This document shows positions 55,659-64,000 of a DNA stretch of 64,000 bases, piece after piece. The stretch is from contig NC_081553.1 in assembly GCF_963082655.1 (NCBI RefSeq), forward strand, positions 157,023,441 to 157,087,440. The letters are read 5' to 3'. The notes beneath the pieces are model-generated. The model saw nothing but the letters and a program-made list of their open reading frames with translations. It ran no database searches and had not been told where the DNA came from. The stretch is from Stomoxys calcitrans (taxonomy: Eukaryota > Arthropoda > Insecta > Diptera > Muscidae). How positions within the stretch are numbered: position 1 is the stretch's first letter; every line of letters begins with the position of its first letter. The translations under genes were made by a program, and so were the position numbers.

Positions 55659-55723
55659 GCCTCAGTGTACGTGTTCGTCTTTTTTCGTCATGAGAGAGGC
55701 ACATCCCGGAGTGCCTTCTCCGT

Positions 55724-58700
55724 ATGCTTCTGGTCCGTGCCGGGATTGAAAAGAACCCCGGACCCTGGTTCTGTTCCGTTTGCCAGAACCGCCTTCATCA
55801 TCGGTCAGTGTCGGTGAGGTGTAACCGGTGCTTGGAGTGGGTACATTTCCGTTCTTGCTCTGGCCTAACTTCGCTACGGGAGTATAGTCATACTGGCTAT
55901 GTCGCTAGGTGCTGTGCGAACATAGCCAGCTGTGGGTCACAAGCGTCGCCTTCGGCGTCCTCGTCGTCGGACTATGTGACCCCTCCGACCTCTCCCGTAC
56001 GGCAATTTATGCAACGACAGCACCCTAGCCCTACTATTGCCAGGCCAGTGTCGGGAAATGTATCGTTCCTGCAGTTAAACTGCAATGGACTGCGAGGCAA
56101 GATTGATGAGATTGTAGATTTTATGAGTCGGAAGAGCATATCGGTCGCAGCGATCCAGGAGACAAAGCTGACTAACACCTGCAGCTTGCACAGTTGTCAC
56201 GGCTACAATGTGCTACGTAAGGATCGCTCAAGGAATGGAGGTGGGGGATTGGCCTTCGTTATACACCATTCCGTGCAGTATAGACCTATCTCGCCTGCGC
56301 TTGACGCTAGTGACCCATACATGGAATGTATGGGGGTAGCAGTCAGGTCTGGTACTGCCGAGATAGAGATATACAACGTGTATATACCGCCGGTTGGTAG
56401 CTGTGTCCTGATTAATGGCCAGGCCTACAGCCCCGACATAAGTGGGTTGCTATCCGGCCATAGTCGTCTGGTTCTGGGGGATTTTAATGCACATCACTCG
56501 TCATGGCATTCTCCCCTAGGTAACGACCAGCGTGGCATAGCTTTGGCAGAGCAGATAGATAGCTCCACGTTTTGCACGGTGAATGAGGATGCCCCCACTA
56601 GGATTACGAGGAGGTGCAGCAGCTCGCCAGACATCTCAATCACATCCCCTGATCTCCTGAGTGACGTGTCCTGGCAAGCCGTCATCTCTTTGGGGTCAGA
56701 CCACCTCCCCTATAATCCTCACCATCGACCGACCACCCGACTTTATAACCTCTGAGCGCCGGACGTTCATCAATTACAAGAAGGCCAATTGGACTGGCTT
56801 CAGAGAGTATACCAATCGCCGCTTCAATGAACTGCCACCCCCCTCTGACGTGCTTGTGGCCGAGAGGAAATTCCGAGACATCATCAACGCAGCAGCCGCT
56901 CGCTTTATACCAGCCGGTCGAATACCACAAGTGCGACCCAATTTCCCGGCGCAAGCAGTGGTACTCGCAGACGAGCGTGATGGGGTTCGTGCTATGGACC
57001 CCGCTAACCCCAGAATCAGCGAGCTGAATCTGGAAATAAACAGGGTAGTCAATGAACATAAGCGGAATTTGTGGCTGGAACACTTGGAGCAATGTAACTT
57101 AGGCACCGGTGCAGGCAAATTGTGGGCCACTGTTAAGTCTCTCTCGAACCCCGGTAGACGGGACGACAGGACCTCAGTCACTTTTGACGAGTTAACCGTG
57201 ACTGATCCGAAGAGATGCGCCAGGTTGTTCAAACGTCAATTTATTGTGCATCCCGAGAGAGACAGGGCAAGGAGGAGAGCCATTCGCCGTATTCGTGGTC
57301 TCCGAGCCGATGAACAGCCATCACAATTTACCGTGGGCGAAGTTACGAATGTCATCCGTGGCGCCAAACCTTCCAAGGCGTTGGGCCCCGACGGAATCTC
57401 TACATTGATGCTGAAGAATCTGGATTTACCTGGAGTTGAGTAGCTTACCACTGTCCTTAACCTGTCATTGAACACTCTTATAGTTCCCGATGTCTGGAAA
57501 ATGGGCAGAGTGATCCCGCTACTGAAGCCTGGTAAAGACCCGAGTTTGGGGGAGTCGTACAGACCGATCTCCCTTCTCTCACCAGTGGCTAAGACGCTTG
57601 AGGCATTACTCCTCTCGAGCCTCGTAGGAGAATTTTTATTCGCCGAGCATCAACACGGATTTCGGAGACTGCACAGCACAACAACAGCTTTGCATGCCAT
57701 CACCACACACATTTGCCGTGGCTTCAATCAACTCAGGCCTTGTGATAGGACGGTCCTCGTGGCACTGGACCTATCGAAGGCATTCGACACGGTCAGCCAT
57801 GCCAAATTATTTGAGGACATCGCCAACTCGTCCCTCCAGCCAGGCCTGAAACCTTGGGTCGCGAATTATCTGTGTGGCCGCCAGTCATTTGTGGAATTTA
57901 GGGATAAGAAGTCAAAACACCGTAGAATGAAACAGGGAGTTCCCCAAGGGGGGTGATATCTCCGGCTCTGTTAACCCCTACCTATCCTCCATCCCACCTC
58001 CTCCAGACGGCATAGAGATCTTATCATATGCGGACGACTGTACGATCATGGCATCAGGCCCCCCACCCATTGATGACATCTGCGATAGGTTGAACGTCTA
58101 CTTCAACGAGCTTGCCTCATATTTCGCTGCAAGAAATCTGAAGATATCCGCCATAAAATCTTCAGCCACACTGTTCACTACAAATACGCGTGAGGTGAAT
58201 TCTGAGCTGACTGTGATGGTCGATGGAGAAATGATTCCGACCATCAAGTGTCCCAAAATACTTGGCGTCAAATTTGACAGCTCCTACACTTTCTCCCCAC
58301 ATGCCACAGCAATCTGCAATAAAGTCAAAAGTAGAAACAAGGTCCTCAAGTCACTCGCTGGCAGCGCTTGGGGTGCAGACAAAGAAACCTTGTTGACCAC
58401 GTACAAAGCAATTGGCCGGTCTGTGGTAAGTTATGCAGCGCCAGTGTGGTCACGTCAACTTTGTGACACGCAGTGGAATAATATTCAGATCTGTCAGAAT
58501 TCTGCCCTCCGAACTGCGACGGGCTGTCTCCTTAGTTCTCATGTGGACCACCTCCATCAGGAGACAAAGATCCTATCAGTGCGAAGACATAACTACATGC
58601 TGTCTAAGCAATACCTTTTGGGCTGTTATTGCAGATCTCATCCAAATCATCATCTTGTGGATAGATACCCACCGCCCAGAAGCCTTAAGGTTGATCTACG

Positions 58701-59133
58701 CGATCTAGAGCGTGAGGTCCAACGCTACAAGAGAGAACCTCTAGATCAAGCGGCATATCAAGCGGGTCTGAACAACATTCATGCAGACACGGTAGCAGAC
58801 GCGTTAATTGGCTACCGGGTGAATGTAGTCCTTGGAGAACGACCGCCACCCATTGCACCCGAAGAAATCGACCTCCCCCGGCAAACCAGAGTGGTTCTGG
58901 CTCAATTACGTTCCGGCAGATGCAGCCGCCTAAATTCCCACAGAGCTAGGATTGATGCCGACGTGCAAGATGTATGTCCCGATTGTAACCAGGGACCGCA
59001 CGATACACGTCACCTGTTTAACTGCCCGGCCAGACCCACTCGACTCAGACCCAGATCCCTGTGGACGCACCCCATCTTAGTCGCGGAGTTCCTGGGTCTT
59101 GACACTCAACAGAATCAAGCAGACGAAAGATAG
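55724..59133 (+). pseudogene. Family B LINE ORF, copy 3, with three or four lesions
   Basis: The domain order is the same as in 49496-52913. Lesions are an extra T at about 56711 (end of APE, SLGSDHLPY), a TAG replacing TAC after LPGVE at about 57441, a lost base at about 57950 (QGG/GVIS), and losses in the next ~20 bp, after which 58048-59133 (361 codons) is open to the normal C-terminus. It has two residues fewer in the Ser-rich linker than the palindrome copies. It also has an in-frame TGA ten codons upstream of the ATG, which supports ATG 55724 as the true start. Confidence 0.88.
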
Positions 59134-59174
59134 TACACAATAAACTGCTAAACTGCTACAACAACAACAACAAC

Positions 59175-59483
59175 ACTTTTTCCAACCAGAGTAAATACAT
59201 GTGAGCAACATCACTAACACTAACAAACACCCAATTACAATTAGAAGTTTGACGATCGCGTTTATTTTGCGTAAGAAAATGACTTGTTGCACAGCGACTG
59301 GGTTGTGTTCTCAATCGGCGTTCCGAAATGTAAATTTGTGATGTTTATGTATGATGTTTTCATTGAGAATTGTGTTTCAAAAAAGTAAACAGATTTGTGT
59401 GGTGTTTCAAAAAAGTAACCGCGAAAAATTTGTGTATTTCAACTGTGAAAAAGAATATAGTACCATAATGCAAATAAAAACCA
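59175..59483. other. Short MITE debris
   Basis: It contains GACGATCGCGTTTATTTTGC, as at 16540 and 16995, and GAATATAGTACC (MITE end). No gene is seen. Confidence 0.4.
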
Positions 59484-59723
59484 TTGGGTTGCCCAAAAAG
59501 TAATTGCGGATTTTTCATATAATCGGCGTTGACAAATTTGTTCACAGCTTGTGACTCTGTAATTGCATTCTTTTTTCTGTCACAGCTGATAACGCTGTTA
59601 CTTTTAGCTTGCTTTAGAAAAAAGTGTAAAAAAAGTATATTTGATTAAAGTTCATTCTAAGTCTTATTAAAAATGCATTTACTTTCTTTTAAAAAATCCG
59701 CAATTACTTTTTGGGCAACCCAA
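59484..59723 (+). mobile_element. Mariner-derived MITE, complete, 240 bp
   Basis: Both ends are intact: TTGGGTTGCCCAAAAAGTAA and TTACTTTTTGGGCAACCCAA are exact inverted repeats, extending as AAGTAATTGCGGATTTTT with a near-complement. The right ~100 bp (TTGATTAAAGTTCATTCTAA to AAAAAATCCGCAATTAC) are nearly identical to the 3' end of the mariner at 53128-53200, so this is an internal-deletion derivative. TA is present only on the right flank. Confidence 0.85.
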
Positions 59724-60201
59724 TAGAATGTCAATTAGGAAGTGTCAAGAAATTTGACAGCCTAGTGGGAATTTGCCCCAACATATCTTCAGGGATGTAT
59801 AGTTGATTTAGTTCGTGTTGGGCTAATGACTTTACCTTGTATAAATTTGCCTAGGTTAGGTCGCTTACGGAAACATAAAGTTGATAGGTCCCATGAACAT
59901 TATTAAGGATGTCAAAACTGCCGATTGAAAATGTCATCAAATGGGAGAAAACGTAAAGAAAGTATGAATGTAAAATGATAGCGAATTGGTATCCACAATG
60001 CCAAGCACTTCCAAAAATTAAAGTAATTATATTTCGGCTGAACAGAGGCTAACTTCTCGCACTAGGAATGTTCATGGGCAAAATTTGCATATGTCGGCTG
60101 ATCGCTTGGCTTAATCTTATTCAGTGAATCTTGAAAGTGTACGCAAAAACCAAATTTGTTAACAGGAGATTTATCCCCACAATAATTTAATGTTCCGGTT
60201 A
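59724..60201. other. Gene-free stretch, target repeat
   Basis: It includes a GGAATGTTCATGGGCAAAAT block and, at its right end, AATTTAATGTTCCGGTTA, the left half of the repeat interrupted by the next element. No gene is seen. Confidence 0.4.
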
Positions 60202-60798
60202 AGCTAGCCATAGACGAACGATAAATTCGAGCAATTTGTTGGGTTTGTGGTCGCGTTTTTACGTCTGTGGGGTAGTTTGCGAACAAATTGCAAGTTTTTG
60301 AAAATTTTCAAAAACTTGCAATTTGTTGGCAAACAAATCATACGTGTGTGGGCTACTGCGCAAATTTTAAGCCATTTTGCCATTTCAGTTGCTCTTCAAC
60401 CATTGTAACGAAAGGTCGTGTAGTGCACACAAAAAATGGCAAGCAAAGACTTTATGATAGAATTTTTTGATGTGTTAAAAAATGAAAATTTTTCTTTTCT
60501 TGTTTTTTATGTTCTATGTCGAAACATGTATATATAATTAAAAGCGCAGCTGCATCAGCCGCTGCATCGTCGCACATGTTTTTTTAAGTTTCCTATCAAA
60601 AGAAAAAAAGAAAAGAAAAGAAAAGCACAAACCGAAGTTCAAACACAAAATGAACATCATCCGCTTCGTAGCATATGCTTACTCTTCAACGTCAGCCGAA
60701 TTATGATTTGTTCGAGCGTGTGTGGAGAAACGGTATGCAATAAATCGCAGCAATAAATTTGCAAATCACACCAACAAATCGTTCGTCTATGGCTAGCT
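60202..60798. mobile_element. 597-bp PIF/Harbinger-like MITE with TTA target duplication
   Basis: The ends are AGCTAGCCATAGACGAACGA and its exact complement, about 21 bp, flanked by TTA on both sides (60199-60201 and 60799-60801). Removing the element and one TTA restores GTTCCGGTTAGCTAACACG, which exists uninterrupted (reverse strand) near 28950-28975. There is no transposase. A small + frame from 60436 (MASKDFMIEFFDVLKNENFS) weakly recalls the start of MADF-domain proteins carried by PIF/Harbinger elements. Confidence 0.78.
60275..60334. repeat. 60-bp near-perfect palindrome inside the MITE
   Basis: AACAAATTGCAAGTTTTTG (60282-60300), with GTTTGCG before it and AAAA after it, is followed with no spacer by its complement. 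One mismatch (G/C) occurs in 30 bp. It makes an extended hairpin centred at 60304/60305. Confidence 0.85.
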
Positions 60799-60801
60799 TT
60801 A

Positions 60802-62348
60802 GCTAACACGAACTTAATTTTTTGGGGATTATATTAGGGAAAGAACATTGTAATTGAAGATTTTTTGGGAAATTTTTCTGGGATTTTAGGGATTTTCCTT
60901 TAAAAGAATCTGGCAGCCCTGCCAAATGGCAAGTGAACTTACCTCTTGAGTGCATCCTGGGCTGAAACTTCAGCCAAGTGACACTGAACTATTTGTATAC
61001 TTTTCTAAAGTTCTCCGGTTATAATTTATGTTGAAAATCATCAATTAGAAGGCATTGGGCTGGTTCTGTTTTACAAACCTTATTGTTAAACCTAGCATTT
61101 GTTTCTTGCCTTTGCAATTAATGGAAATGCGGATTTCCTTGCAGCACAAGATTTTCTCGCATTAATTTCATAAAAAAGAATAAATTCAACTCCTAACATT
61201 TCTTTATTTGTTCTACGCTTTCTCACTCCTCAAAACAGATTTTTCTAAGGAAGATTAAAATTTGATAGAAACAATTGTGTTTGGTAAGTAACAAAGACAA
61301 ATAATGTAAAATATATGTCAAATACTGTTGAGTTTTAGGAAAGTTAGTTGTGTTGAAGACATCGAAGATTTGCAATTCGAATTGTGAAGGCGCAGTGTAT
61401 GAACTGAACGAGAACAATTTTGAGGGTAATTCAGCAATGCTAAACTTTCGAAAAATAATACTACTTCTCTTGGGACTCACAAATCTTTCGTATTGCTGAT
61501 TAAAGGCTGGTACTGCATTTCAAGTGGACAACTGTCAAAAACGTGTTAAATAATTACACACTATTTTTAGCCAAGAACTTTAAAGGAACAATTAATCCTT
61601 GGCGAATAGGAAGACGGAATTGTGCACAAATTTCTTGTAAATGGTTTTTGGTATTAATGCTTTTCACAACTATTCTCCTCTGGTTTCTGAATAGCTGTGA
61701 ACACCATATAGGTCTATTATTTGTTAGCACTAAAACTTGTAAGGTCTTTAAAATATTGTGAAAAAATGAGTTGAAATATAATATTTTTAGCATCGGTTAT
61801 TGCGGCCAGAAAACTGCTCGACTTAAACATGCAAAGGAATCCATTTAAACTGATTTGAGCAATTCCCGACTTCACTAAAACTTGGTTAAAACTTTGCTGG
61901 GGGTTAGTGCTTAGTACATCCCCAGTTGCCTATCTATGCTTATGGCCACAATCCGACAGAGTACTCATTCTTTCTTACTACTTTTTTTCAGAAACGTCAG
62001 ATCTCCGGTATGGATTTTTTCAAAATAGTTATGCTATTTTGAAAAATCCATGCTGATAAAAGTTTCTTTATTTTCATAAAGCCAGGGAGAGCTAGTACAC
62101 ACATAAACTAATACATTTTGTGCAACATATTTCGTTTCTGTTGTAGACACAGTTTTTCATGCGGAGGGAGTTATTCTCGTCAAGCTCCTGTAGGTGAGCA
62201 TGCTTGTACCAATCCAGCTGAGCTACTCATGGTAATGATAAACACCACATAGATCGAACCTCAAAGTTCCAGCTTGCGTGTTGCTCAAAATTTTTTTTTG
62301 AGGTCTGTCGAGTACTGAAGTACCATACTCGCTTATTTACTTCTTCGG
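60802..62348. other. Gene-free stretch with hairpin and a tRNA-like segment
   Basis: No gene is seen. A GGCTGGTACTGC word at 61505 marks a MITE fragment. A 17/18-bp hairpin (TGGATTTTTTCAAAATAG at 62011-62028 with CTATTTTGAAAAATCCA at 62034-62050) has a 5-nt loop. Frames at 61223-61480 and 61543-61793 have no family resemblance. Confidence 0.38.
62165..62232 (-). repeat. Possible tRNA-derived SINE head
   Basis: The minus strand reads GAGTAGCTCAGCTGGATTGG, an excellent match to a tRNA A box, followed by a variable middle and AATAACTCCCTCCGC where a B box should be. The B box is poor, so it is not a functional tRNA. A degraded SINE head or chance is equally possible. Confidence 0.25.
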
Positions 62349-64000
62349 TGTTGTTGTAGCAGTTTGTTATGTTCTATCTTTCGTTTGCTTGATTCTGTTG
62401 AGTGTCAAGATCCAGGAACTCTGCGACGAAGATGCGGTACGTACAGAGGGATCTGTGTCTGAATCGAGTTAGACAGGTGAGGTGTATCGTGTGGTCCCTT
62501 GGCACAATCGGGACATGCATGTTTCACGTCGGCATTAATCCTTGTAGAAGTTGAGGCGGCTGCATCTGCCGAAACGTACTTGAGCCAGAACTACTCTGGT
62601 TTGCCGGCGGAGGTCTATTTCTTAAGGTGCAATGGGAGGCGGTCGTTCTCCAAGGTCTATATTCACCCAGTAGTTATTTACCGCATCTACTATCTTGTCT
62701 GCATGAATGTTGTCTAGACCCGCTTGATCTAGAGGTTCCCTCTTGTAGCGCTGAACCTCACGCTCAAGATCATGGTGATCTACCTAAAGGCTTCTGGGCA
62801 AAAGATGATGATGATTGCGATGGTCTCTGCTATAACAGCCCAAAAGGAATTACTTAGCATGTAGTCATGTCTTCGCGCTGATAGGATCTTTGCTTCCTGA
62901 TGGAGGTGGTCCACATGAGAACGGAGGAGACATCCCGTCGCAGTATGGAGGGCGGCATTCTGACAGATCTGAATATTATTCCACTGTGTGTCACAGAGCT
63001 GTCGAGACCACGCTGGTGCTGCACAACTTACCACAGACGGGCCAATTGCCTGAGGACCTTGTTTCTATTTTTGACTTTATCGCAAATTGCTGTGGCATGT
63101 GGGGAGAATGTGTAAGACCTGTCAAATGTAACGCCAAGTATTTTGGAACCCTTGATCGTCGTAATCATTTCCCCATCGACCATCACAGTCAGATCGGTGA
63201 ATGCCGCATATTTGTAGTGGACAGTGTGGCTGAAAATTTGGTGGCAGATATCTTCAGATTTTTTGCAACCAAGTATGAGACAAGTTCATTGAGGTAGACG
63301 TTCAACATATCGCAGATGTCAACAATGGGTGGGGGGCCTGATGCCATGATGGTACAATCGTCCGCATATGATACGATCTCTATGCCTTCTGGAGGGGGAG
63401 GAATGGAGGAAAGATAGAGGCTAAGAAGTGCCGGAGATATCACCCCGTCTTGGGAAACTCCCTGTTTCACTCTAGGGTGCTTCGACTTCTTATCCCTAAA
63501 TTCCACAAATGACTGGCGCCCACACAGATAATTCGCTACCCAGCGTTTCAGGCCTGGTTGGAGGGACGTGTTGGCGATGTCCTCAAATAATTTGGCATGG
63601 CTGACCGTGTCGAATGCCTTCGATAGGTCCAGTGCCACGAGGACCGTCCTATCACATGGCCTGGGTTGATTGAAGCCACGGCAAATGTGTGTGGTGATGG
63701 CATGCAAAACTGTTGTTGTGCTGTGCAGTCTCCGAAATCCATGTTGATGCTCGGCGAATGGAAATTCTCCTACGAGGCTCGAGAGGAGTAATGCCTCAAG
63801 CGTCTTTGCTACTGGTAAGAGAAGGGAAATCGGCCCCCCCCAAACTCAGGTCCTTTCCAGGCTTCAGTAGCGGGATCATTCTTCCCCTTTTTCAGACATC
63901 GGGAACTATAAGAGTGTTCAGGGACAGGTTGAGGACAGTATTAAGGTACTCAACTCCAGATAAATATAGAGATTCCGTCGGGGGCCAACACCTTGGATGA
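62349..64000 (-). mobile_element. Family B LINE, older minus-strand copy, runs off the window
   Basis: From the 3' tail (complement ACAACAACA at 62349) leftwards in the protein the order is the zinc motif region (degraded), CDTQWNNIQICQNAALHTATG (near 62960), a deletion around 63045, then RT with SYADDCTIMASG (near 63370) and LDLSKAFDTVSHAKLFEDI (near 63620). It continues past the end at the RT N-terminal region. The 172-codon frame 63189-63707 is the longest surviving piece. It is more diverged than the palindrome copies, so it is an older insertion. Confidence 0.85.

Larger units (their letters stand above)
55594..59174 (+). mobile_element. Family B LINE, copy 3, full length with target duplication
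   Basis: It runs from ATCCCATGGCAGCC to the tail CTGCTACAACAACAACAAC. The flanks are ATTTTTTCCA on the left (to 55593) and CTTTTTCCAA on the right (from 59175), an imperfect ~10-bp target-site duplication. This defines both element ends independently of the palindrome copies. Confidence 0.9.

Noticed and set aside
55601..55680. A definite HDV-like ribozyme
   Set aside because: Only P1- and P3-like stems and a weak P2 are visible; P4, the P1.1 pairs and the catalytic C could not be assigned, so it is reported only as a structured RNA.
61543..61793. Overlapping frames of 72 and 79 codons on opposite strands
   Set aside because: Neither resembles a known protein, both strands are open over the same AT-rich DNA, and no gene context is seen.

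Overview
The window is eukaryotic nuclear DNA from an insect, most likely a calyptrate (muscid-type) fly. Two host genes are recognisable, both on the + strand: spermidine synthase (coding exons 13974-14107 and 24718-25453, with a 10.6-kb intron) and ribosomal protein L15 (coding exons 39535-39843 and 39896-40201, with a 52-bp intron). Both have canonical GT-AG introns and AATAAA poly(A) signals. Almost all the rest is transposable-element sequence in an AT-rich background. The fly assignment rests on the host proteins, the element types and my memory of similar repeats in muscid flies; it has not been checked by search.

Layout. 1-6.4 kb: MITE fragments, the 3' end of an RTE-like LINE, and a 160-bp tandem repeat split by a 1.28-kb terminal-inverted-repeat element. 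6.47-8.11 kb: a complete Tc1-like transposon with an open 342-aa DD34E transposase and paired IR/DR sites. 8.6-11.06 kb: a decayed LINE called here family A (ORF1 tail, reverse transcriptase, RNase H; LOA/I-like). 13.97-25.5 kb: spermidine synthase; its intron holds MITEs, a 104-bp internally deleted LINE derivative and a second family A copy that is itself interrupted by an RTE fragment. 25.7-26.6 kb: BEL/Pao integrase remnant with a palindromic MITE inside. 27.0-27.5 kb: mariner-like remnant with a perfect 100-bp inverted repeat. 30.2-36.7 kb: 153-bp tandem repeat, family A copy 3, a Helitron-like element and a family A 5' piece. 39.4-40.2 kb: RpL15. 40.4-41.8 kb: abutting fragments of the two LINE families. 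43.28-54.04 kb: a very large palindrome. 55.6-59.2 kb: a third near-full-length copy of the second LINE, called here family B. 60.2-60.8 kb: a 597-bp PIF/Harbinger-like MITE. 62.35-64.0 kb: another family B copy running off the window.

The most striking structure is the palindrome. Each arm is a mariner element split at the same position by the same 3.58-kb family B LINE, and the two mariners face each other head to head across an (AT)n spacer. The duplication must therefore postdate the LINE insertion, unless the palindrome is an assembly foldback; a few private differences in each arm argue for a real but recent event. Family B encodes one protein of about 1,138 aa with an N-terminal 2A-like motif, a PHD-like zinc finger, an APE endonuclease, a reverse transcriptase and a C-terminal CCHC motif. 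Its first ~80 nt fold into a GC-rich nested stem that is retained in the 104-bp derivative.

The two host genes have unrelated housekeeping roles (polyamine synthesis and the large ribosomal subunit). I see no operon-like or co-regulated arrangement. Coordinates of degraded repeats are approximate, because they were judged by eye.
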